Of a stretch of DNA of 64,000 nucleotides, positions 55,701 to 64,000 are shown one piece after another. Numbering within the stretch: position 1 is the stretch's first letter; each line of letters opens with the position of its first letter. The position numbers and the translations under genes are program-made. The DNA is from Tethya wilhelma (taxonomy: Eukaryota > Porifera > Demospongiae > Tethyida > Tethyidae): NCBI GenBank assembly GCA_964030475.1, contig CAXIPT010000007.1:3972380-4036379 (forward strand). The letters run 5' to 3'. The notes under the pieces were generated by a model. That model saw only the letters and a program-made list of their open reading frames with translations. It did no database searches and was not told the origin of the DNA.

Positions 55701-58700
55701 AAGTACTACTCAATAACCTCCCACCACCAAGTGAGTATACAACACCATGGACTTCATTTCCTCCTGTTAGTACATCAGTGAAACTATCAATACTCAAGCT
55801 GCTTTTAATAACAGATTCAGAGGGTGGATCACTCTGTGCAGTTGGTTTAGGAATGGTAGTACTTGCTAGGGATGTCGAGCCAGTTGAAAGCTCATACAGG
55901 TATCCTGATGCATTCAGAACTGAATAGAATTCTGCCTCGACATTACCAGTGTCTGGATTGAACTTAAAACTCTTCTCTGTAGATGGAGGTAGTCTTTGTA
56001 ATGAATTTGATGCACTACCAGAAAACAGGGAATCAAGATTTTCATTGCCAGTGGTCACTGCAGCAACTTGAACTGTGTAATTCACATTTGGATCATTTAT
56101 TGAAAGAAGATCACTGTTTGGAATTCCAACACCTACTTTTGGATCCTCTGAAGTGCCCCAAGAGTCATCCTTATTCACTTCAACTTTTTTGGAGAAAACC
56201 ACTTCAGAACTTTCGTTAATTATTTGTATACCATAGGTGTCCGTCTCTTGAGTGTATTTCCAAGCAATGGTCAAAACATTATCATTGGCAGAGAAATCAA
56301 ACTCAACCTGCTCTGGGGGCTCCAAGGAGGATATGGTTGATCCAACAAAAATACTGTCAATTTCTGCATTAGTGGCTCCAACAGCCTTGACTTGTGCCTC
56401 CAATTCTATTGAGGCAGGTGGGTCTGGAATCAGATTATTAGATGAGATTGCCTCAACTACACTTTCAATCGAAAATGAGTGTGTAGTAGGGATATCAGGA
56501 GGTATTTGACCAAACACATAGGTAGGTTTGACCACATTATGGGACATGAGAACTGTGCCAGATGCCTTGTGTACAATTTTGCACACAAAGGCACCTATGC
56601 TATCTTGATCAGTTGATTGTGGAAGTCTCCAGTTTAGTGTTATGTCTTTGTTTGGCTCTTCAAAGTGAGAAAGTACAAGAGTTAGTTGTCTCGGAGGAGG
56701 GATAAGAGACAGGGACGTTGAGTAGGTGTATGCACTAGTGGCAATACCAGAACCACTTTCAGCAACAGCTTGGCATCGAACTTTGAAGGGGCCATTTGCA
56801 GTTGATAGTATGCTAGAGCGGTCAAATGATACACTGATATTAGAAGCTGTTGAATCTTGTGTTACAGTGTATGTTGATTGAGTGATCTTGGTGTATGGCA
56901 CGTCGGTTCCTTCAACCAGTTCAAAGTGATATGCTTTAGCATAGTCAACTGGTGAAGCAGTTGCCGTTATTTTGAGTGTGTCATGATTGTATGCTGCTGA
57001 TGTTTGTGCTGGAGCATGCAGAGTTGGGTGAACATTAGGAACTTCTGTTGTGTATGATGTCCCATTGAATGTAGATGTATGATCATTACTTCCAGTTGCT
57101 GTTACTGTTCCATTCACGGTTACGGAGATACCAACTGCATTGTAAAACTGTTGACTTGTAACTACTTGTTGAGTTTGAGAAATAGTATTGTCATATATTA
57201 CAACAGTCCTGGAGTCCTCACTACCTGGTGGTGGCAGTAATGTCCCAGTTACTACGAGGTGATACATCCCTCCACTTTTTTCTAATGGATCCCATGACAC
57301 ATTGAGTTGGTTAGGTGGAACAAATACGGCACTTGGGGCTTGTTTGATATCCAATGCCAACTCCAAAGTAGTTCTAATTTTATCCTGTCTTGATCGTAAA
57401 TTTCTTTTCCTCGCCCTAGCTAGACTTCTTTTTTTTTGGTAACTTGAAAGACTAAACTTTAAAAGAATAGCTGAAAGAGCAGCTACAACTACGGTAAGTG
57501 CCGCAATAGCACCATCACTAGACTTTTCAGCACCAGCTGCAGCTGCACCAGCTTCTGCTAAATTTCCTCCAGCTTCACCTATCGATGTCTCAAAATCAGT
57601 TTCAAAGCCTTCAAATTCCTGTTGAGCTTCATTTGCTTCTTGAAAATCTTCATCAGACAAAGTGGGATCTTCATTAGGCTCAGTGGGTTCTTCATCAGGT
57701 TCAGTGGGTTCTTCACCAGTTTCTTCTTCTTCAGGCTCCGGGATGTCTTTTTTTCTTACCTTCCTGCAAACCAGTGTCTGAATAACCTGTTGAGAGACTG
57801 TTTTAAGAGCTACAATGCCAAGGATTGCCCCTAATCTCTTTGGATCATCAACTATCTGCTGTACAATCCGGTCTGCATTCTTTGTGAACAAGTCAAGGAT
57901 AAACTGAGGAAGTTTGTTTAACGAGAAATCATCTTCACGTGGTATTCCGACACTCAAGTCAGGAATTGGAACTGATGCAATTTTAGCTTCTCCAGCAAGA
58001 AGTACATCATAAGTTCCAGTGATTTGANGGAAAATAAAATGTAAAGATGTTTTCAAACCCATGAATTGTATCTCCAGGAAACAATAACTTTTGTGAGAAG
58101 TTTATGGCTTTCAAGCGAACAATTGCAGAAGCATTAAAAAGCAGTGGGCCATCAAACTCAAACTTTGCCTTACCAGGACTAGGATCTTGGTTTGGAGGAA
58201 ATCTATCAAGAAGCCTTTGCACACCTTGTTTATGGTCAGCATCACTATGAGTCACCATAATACCTTCAGCCTTGAAGACATCATCATCACCTGTTCCCTT
58301 AAATGCATACTTCACGAATGTCTCAATAAGATTTGCAAAGAAATGCACAGGTTCCTTTCTCCCAGGCATGGCTGTTGGACCTCCATCAACAAAGTAGTGG
58401 TGTTTGGCTCCTAAAATGAAAGTTAGATAATGGATCGAAAAAAATTGAAGGACTATATAAATCATGCATGCAGGCATTTCAGATATTCTTACATATAATA
58501 AACAACAATAATCATACGTATGGTGTCATAAAATTCTGGTCACTTCGTCAGATTGGTCACCCCCCCATGACTAATTTCACGGGAAAATGGTAATTCCCTC
58601 GTGAAATCGGTAACTCCCAACCTAGGCAGTGACCTTGACCTGGATTTCAGCTACGTAGCTCTTTGAAGTGACAGCAAGGGTTAAGACTTCCGTGGCTTAT

Positions 58701-61700
58701 ATATAAAAGAGCCAGTAAGTGTAGCTTTCATTGCTACAAACCGATCTATGGCGGAGGCGGAGTCAGAATAAGGATCAGCTATGATACTTTCGACCAACTG
58801 TAGCACACTACCATGGTACTGATTTGATTTTTAGCAATATAGATTAAGTCAACACAGGTACTTTTAAGAACTTTTTATTAATTTTAGGCTGCATGTTTAT
58901 CATTAAATGTTGTCGGCCTACCGTTCAAGTTCTAGGTTTTTTGTTATCATTCAAAATTATTTATAAATCAGTTTCTGTATACATGTATGGGTTAATCTTA
59001 ATAATCACATGACAACTTGAACATCATTGTATGCACATGGGGTTAGAATCATCTGTGATTAGAGTAATAATTATTGTTGATCAGCAAATAAAAAGCAAGC
59101 GCTCAGGCGCTAGGCGCATCATAAAATATCATGTGTGCAGCTGAAATTAAGGAGGCAAGTACAAAAGCAGCTAAATTGACATAGATCTAGGCGTATATAG
59201 TGAGTACCAAGTACGTCTACCTACTCTTTCTAAGAACGTATTTGCTTTTCCATCCAAGTCGTGAAAGGGATGACCATTTTATGAAGAGGTGCGTGATTTC
59301 CCGTGTATATCAGTCACCCAGGTTCAAATTAATTAATGGTAAAATGGGCACCCGGGACACTATATAGAATTTTAGATTTTACCGTGAGATTAGTCACCCC
59401 GGGTGACTAATCTCACGTAGTACGCATAGTAGGAATGGGCCGACTGTCCCATAGACACAGTACAAAATGTTTATGATCATGAAAATCTAGCAAAGTAAAG
59501 TTAAGCCTTCAAAATTGCTCAGAGGCTCTCTATAACCGATTTTCAACTGCATACAAGGCCTAAAACTCTCAAAAACTTTCCTCAGCACTCGTAGAGAGCA
59601 CTAGTGGAGAGCACTAGTGGGAAGCCACAATAGTGCCATTTTTGTTCCCCTAACTTGCGTACATGTACTTCCTAACTGACTTAAAAGGATTTCCAGAGAA
59701 CAAGAATGTGTTGAGCCAACTTTGACAGCACAAAGTAAGTTCTTTTCATGTGTACTACAGTCCTTGATACTCGCTCGCGTAGATATTTAATCGCTAAGTT
59801 TAACTTCTGTGAGCTCAACAGGTAAGCACCTAGCAATTTATTCACGGAGCGTATTTTTTTGTACCCACGTGATACTAACTAATAAATAATCGTGTTAAAA
59901 GTAAAGAGCTGTAGATTGCTTCGAGTGCAGAGCCGAATATCGAGGGATATGGTTTCTGAACTATAGTGCTAAGTCAAGAAAGCTTTAAAGAATGTAAACC
60001 CACCTGAAAGTTTTGTCCTGCTGTTCCATGTCTACTTTGAACGACGGATGAATACTAAATTAGGCAGCCAAATACTAACTGGTAAGCTTATGTTTTGCTG
60101 TAACTAGTAGTGCCAGGTACCAGTACATTACTTTAACTGTTTATATGTTTTTCTCGAGTGTACAAGCTCTCTAGTAGTACCAATCACAGTACATATCTGC
60201 AAAGATTCGGGTCCGCATTGTAAAAAGGTTACATAAATCAAGGGTAATTAAAATTCCGATTATATTCTGTTGTTGACAGCATTTCCATAGAAACATTTGT
60301 GTAAATACTAAGCACAAACATACATGCTTATCAAATATTCAAAGTTCTGACTGTAATATACATGTAAGATACTTTTTCCACAAGTTGGCTCTTTATCATG
60401 CATCATAGTTTCTTGCATTTTGAGTGTTTTGAGCAGCTGTTTTGCCTTAACATACCTGAGCGTTTTCATCATAAATAGGCCTAAACAAAAACTACTGCTT
60501 TGAAACATAAATTCATGTACTACAATGCTGCCATCCTTGTGGGTAGAGTTCAAAGGTCATCTATCCACGTGGCATATGCACATTAGCCTCTTCCAGCATA
60601 ATGAAGTGCATGTAGCTACTATACTCAAGCTTTTTTGTAGGGACTAACCAGTCTCTGATAGTCTCCATACTGTAGTGTTGAAAAAAGTGCCGTAAAAAGT
60701 ATTGGAACAAGACATGTCTCAATTTCGGCACATGCATGACTACTTCATCTTTATGCTGGCAACTCTTGGCTGGCAATCTAATCATTTGAACTATTAAATT
60801 TTAGTATTTACTAATAATTATTTAGTTACCTATAGTTTACTCTACTGCTATAGCTAAGTGGCAGCTTATTACTGGGATTTGCAATAATAAGCTACGGAAA
60901 GATCATTACATTAATTACACCACTGAAGATCCATATGCATGAGGGATCAAAGAATAAAAATGAAGTAGTCATGTGCTGAAATTGAGACGTGTCTTGTTCC
61001 AATACTTTTTACTGAGCTGCCCATTCTTAAACTATTTAGTTTTTTTGAAATTAATTTTTTACTATTATTAATGCATTGATATCATACATATTATGGTAGT
61101 CTGTATAGTAGGCTCGTTTCCAGGCGCACAAAGAGAGGACCTGGTACACACTATTTGTGCAGGAGCATAGAAAACTATCGACACATGCACGTCTGTATAC
61201 TTTGACATCACTTCTCAATTAGTGTACCTTGAACCCTAATTCAAGGATGAAGAAAAGTGATCAACAGAATTGCAGTATTTTTAGCCAAAGTTTTTGCTTA
61301 GAGTAGATCACTGCATGTATTTAACCCATCTATTACTTTGAATTAGTTTTGTTGTATTTCAAGGGACACTCGTGCATCATTGACAATTTCTCAACTTTGC
61401 CAAAGCAGATATTTTGTAATAAGCTTCTTGATCTTTGAGGTGCATGCTAGTTATTCTGGAACTTTTAAGTCTAAATATGCTCACAGACGCTTTCTAAGAG
61501 TCCCTAAAACTCATTTAGCATTCAATACACATGATTCATCATCTATCAACACACCCACAAATCTTCTGAAAACCACGTGGTCTCAATGTTCAAGGGTTCA
61601 TTGAGGCAACAGACCCACAGTTGGTATGGCCACACAAATAAACAAATAAACTGCAAAACACAAATAGAAAACAGAAACTTGAAACTGCCATAGAAAACAT

Positions 61701-63889
61701 GTAACTTTATTCATATCAGCTCCAATTTCAAGGAGTAATTTCTGGCGATAATTACGCATATGCGCAAACAGTGTGTTTCAGGCCCTTTTTTTGGCCTGGG
61801 GATACTAGCTTTCAGTACAAGTGCTGAGGAAAGTTTCTGTAAATTTTAGGCCTTGCATGCAATTGGTATATAATCTGTCTGTGAGAGCCTCTGAGCAAGT
61901 TTGAAGATTTAATTTTGTTTGTTAGATTTTTATGATCATGAACATTTTGTATTGTGTCTATGGACATGTAGTCGACCCATTCCTACTATACATATAATAA
62001 AATTTAATCATAAACAGGCTAAAATTGATATAAAGTTCTTAATAGTACTAGTGTTGACGTAATCTATTGCTGAAAACACAAATCAGTACTATGGTAGTGT
62101 GCTACAACTGGCCGGCTGGCTGGCTACAACTGGCTCCTTCTTCTGACTCCGCCTCCGCCATTGATCAGTTTGTAGCAGTAGAAGCTACGCTTACTGCCTC
62201 TTCTATATATAGGCCATGGACACCTTGACACTGAGCTTCTGAGTAGTCTTAACCCTTGCTGTCACTTCAAAGAGCTATGTAGTTGAAACTGTTCCCTTAA
62301 ATGCATACTTCAAGAATGTCTCAATAAGATTTGCAAAGAAAAATACAGGTTCACTTCTCCCAGGCATGGCTGTTGGAATGGCTTTTATTCCATTTTTTAG
62401 CTGAGTGATAAGATTGGGAGGAATTTCGACCATTTATGTGATAAAATGGGATACTGATGCACTATTCAAGTATACAAATCATTCTTTGAACCACACATTT
62501 ACGACAATTATCTATATGAGAGATCAAAAATGAAAATGAAGTAGTCATGTGCCAAAATTGAGACTATTCCTTGTTCCAATACTCTTCAAAAAGTGATCAA
62601 ACAAAAGATGTCTCAATTTCGGTGCATGACTACTTCATTTTTTTTTTTCCTCCAAAGTTTCATAATTACCTTTGTGCTGATACAAATTATATCAATCAGC
62701 CAAATGATTTGGCCAGGCATGAATTTGAACCATTCGGATTACAGCCAGGCAATCACAAAATTATTAATTTGAATGATAAGAACAGCTAGGATAAGGGAAA
62801 CAACAAGATCACAAATGAAGTAATCATGTGCCGAAATTGAGACATCTCTTGTTTGATCACTTTTTGAAGCACTGCCCATTCCTACACCTATGAAATTTTT
62901 ACTACTTGTAGATCTATAGGATTCTAGGCATATATAATACCATATAGTACAAAATATTGGCGGGAATAAAATTTGGTGGATTGTCAAAAATTTCATGATT
63001 GGCGGATTTTATTTTGGCGTTAGCACTCACAGCAATACACGTATTTCGTATACGTATGTGCATGCACAAAATTAAAAATGACTGTTTGGCGGATTAAATA
63101 TTGGCGGTCCTTACAAAAACCGCCAATCCGCCAATATTAAAATCCGCCAAATTTTTGTGCTATACGGTATAGTGAATAGCAAGAATCACTAACAGTCTAC
63201 CACACTGCATGAGGATCCATATGAGGGATCAAGAATAAAAATGAAGTAGTCATGTGCCGAAATTGCGACATGCATGCCTTGTTCCAATATACTTTTTACT
63301 ATACATTGCCCATTCAGATACACTACTTATTTCTTTGAAAATCATGCACTAAATTTCTGCAAAGTATATATACTGTATGATCTTTTGCTGTAGCAGCATA
63401 CACATTGGTCTATCCCAGCATGCTGCAAACTACAGTGTACATTCAAACTACTGTATAGCGGGAAATTTTCGTTGGTGCAAAATTTCGTATAAACATGCCA
63501 GAAGAAATTTTCATAGTTTTAAATTTTGTATACGCAGTGCGCGCTCGTAAAAAGTAAATGGGAAAGTTAAATTTTTGCAGTTTTAATTTTCGTATATACG
63601 AACCACATACAAAATATATATACGAAAATTTCCACCATACGAAAATTTCCCGCTATACGGTATCCAAGTTTGACTATACTGTGCATGCATGCAATACAAT
63701 GTCATGACAACTACTTTGAAAAAATACGCCAAAATGTCTCTTCAGCAATAACTAACCTTTATCTCCGGTGACTTGCAACAAAGTTGCATCCCCAAATCCA
63801 GCATGGATCACAATAACTTCAACTTTCTTGGGAATTTGACCATCCCATGCTCCACCTCCTTGGTTGAAGGGAAGCCCACTTGTGGCCAT
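52792..63889 (-). CDS. MBL-fold / Ig-FnIII-like array / triple jacalin protein
   Basis: Exon 1 (63757-63889, perhaps extending upstream) encodes KVEVIVIHAGFGDATLLQVT, like the start of ComEC-type metallo-beta-lactamase folds. After a 5.3-kb intron, exon 2 (from 58410) continues KHHYFVDGG and the metal-binding motif VTHSDADHKQG. At the N at 58028 the frame shifts, then runs open to 52792. It contains an acidic EEPTEPDEEPTEPNEDP tract, a hydrophobic span (IAALTVVVAALSAILLKFSL) followed by a basic KKRSLARARKRN patch, roughly nine Ig/FnIII-like modules (TLTWLPV, VTITWSTV), and three jacalin-like domains starting near GTPFDDAV, YGGPSGAPFDDSI and FGGNGGSAFSDAV. Total about 1,900 residues. The domains are clear; the combined function is unknown. 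Confidence 0.75.
58028..58028. other. Single-N contig join inside exon 2
   Basis: The MBL frame (..ENIFTFYF) and the downstream frame (QITGTYDVLLAGEAKI) differ by one register across this N. A small number of bases is probably missing, rather than a true frameshift. Confidence 0.75.
58644..58913. repeat. Left arm of a large inverted repeat
   Basis: CAGCTACGTAGCTCTTTGAA, GGCGGAGGCGGAGTCAGAA, CTGTAGCACACTACCATGGT and TTAAGAACTTT blocks recur in reverse complement and reverse order at 61993-62287. Confidence 0.8.
59418..61075. repeat. Family A composite split by an insertion
   Basis: Collinear with 30830-31803, but after CCTTGATACTCG (about 59760-59774) about 690 bp of unrelated sequence intervene before ATCATAAATAGGCCTAAAC (60468). 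The inverted arm is at about 60955-61060. The insert has no ORF and no clear terminal repeats. Confidence 0.7.
61993..62287. repeat. Right arm of a large inverted repeat
   Basis: Reverse-complement partner of 58644-58913. Its inner edge abuts an inverted family A end (CCATTCCTACTATA) and its outer edge abuts the duplicated exon fragment. Confidence 0.8.
62288..62373 (-). pseudogene. Duplicated fragment of MBL exon 2 inside intron 1
   Basis: GTTCCCTTAAATGCATACTT through CCCAGGCATGGCTGTTGGA matches 58293-58380 with a few changes. On the minus strand it covers the MPGRKEPVHFFANLIETF-like segment. It lies in the same orientation as the true exon but is isolated, with no splice sites, so it is a non-functional partial duplicate. 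Confidence 0.8.
62938..63169. repeat. Family B palindromic MITE
   Basis: TACCATATAG.. start and ..CTATACGGTA end, with internal inverted ATATTGGCGG / CCGCCAATAT blocks. Confidence 0.75.
63449..63662. repeat. Family B palindromic MITE
   Basis: TACTGTATAGCGGGAAATTT pairs with AAATTTCCCGCTATACGGTA; the interior is also inverted (TTTTCGTATA / TATACGAAAA). Confidence 0.8.
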
Positions 63890-64000
63890 ACAGTCTCCTG
63901 CACATCATGCGTGACAATAATGGAAATAAATTAATATTTTTTTTATAAAGTTACGCATCATGTTGAACTATGAGTCTCACTTTGTTCTTTAAAGTTGCGT
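63890..64000. other. Right edge upstream of the MBL-jacalin gene
   Basis: GATGTGCAG|GAGACTGT just upstream of the proposed ATG could be a splice acceptor, so a further 5' exon may lie beyond the window. Confidence 0.4.

Larger units (their letters stand above)
58413..63756. other. Giant intron 1 of the MBL-jacalin gene
   Basis: Bounded by AAAG|GTTAGT (63757) and TTTTAG|GAGCC (58410). It is filled with repeats: inverted arms 58644-58913 / 61993-62287, family A copies (59418-61075, 61760-61990, 62525-62645, 62810-62915, 63225-63345), family B palindromes, and a duplicated exon piece at 62288-62373. No gene recognised within it. Confidence 0.7.

Noticed and set aside
54473..57834. Several plus-strand ORFs of 60-85 codons across the lectin gene
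   Set aside because: They lie antisense to the large open exon and show no family signature or splice context.

Overview
The window looks like nuclear DNA of an animal, most plausibly a demosponge. Conserved metazoan genes (PRPF8, VPS13B, MGRN1/RNF157-like, DDX52) have short AT-rich introns with GT..AG borders. They sit among many short fold-back repeats and (CA)n tracts. The species call is an inference; the eukaryotic, intron-bearing nature is read directly. Eight single-base Ns (4186, 5797, 11509, 15142, 20137, 27419, 32013, 58028) and one 41-N run (25930-25970) mark contig joins, so gene order across them is provisional.

Layout. 1-4185: a repeat-rich left edge, the first two exons of PRPF8 (minus) and a divergent, 3'-truncated secreted flavin amine oxidase. 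4187-11508: a middle piece of VPS13B (minus), an ankyrin-repeat remnant, the N-terminal exons of an MGRN1/RNF157-type E3 ligase and a NIDO-domain fragment, all abutting one another as partial genes. 11510-15141: the 5' LTR and gag of a Ty3/gypsy element (minus) next to a decayed ankyrin gene. 15143-25929: a BEL/Pao LTR retrotransposon (minus) present as two halves in the wrong order. A 545-bp identical overlap, two LTRs and a matching TGATT target duplication show that the halves belong to one insertion.

25971-42290: the most distinctive region. Four intact tandem genes on the plus strand (S1 29202-30486, S2 33371-34697, S3 37118-38255, S4 40294-41512), plus one decayed copy (35161-35600), encode paralogous secreted proteins. 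Each has three exons with phase-1 introns: a near-invariant signal peptide exon, a variable acidic exon, and a conserved cysteine-containing exon with three-fold internal repetition suggestive of a beta-trefoil. Similar TATA boxes precede all four. Pieces of the upstream region recur elsewhere as repeats. An unrelated single-exon basic/coiled-coil ORF lies upstream of S1.

42290-49823: a complete 13-exon DDX52 (ROK1-type DEAD-box helicase, minus), convergent with the S cluster. It is followed head-to-head by a broken ankyrin gene (49929-52240) that carries a non-LTR-like insertion. 52792-63889: a large minus-strand gene joining a ComEC-like metallo-beta-lactamase fold, a possible membrane segment, a long array of Ig/FnIII-like modules and three C-terminal jacalin-like lectin domains. 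Its 5.3-kb first intron is packed with fold-back elements and a duplicated piece of its own exon 2.

Functionally the window mixes housekeeping genes (splicing, rRNA processing, lipid transfer) with accessory loci (ankyrin remnants, the S family, the MBL-jacalin gene) and transposons. The S cluster and the MBL-jacalin protein are the best candidates for undescribed biology.
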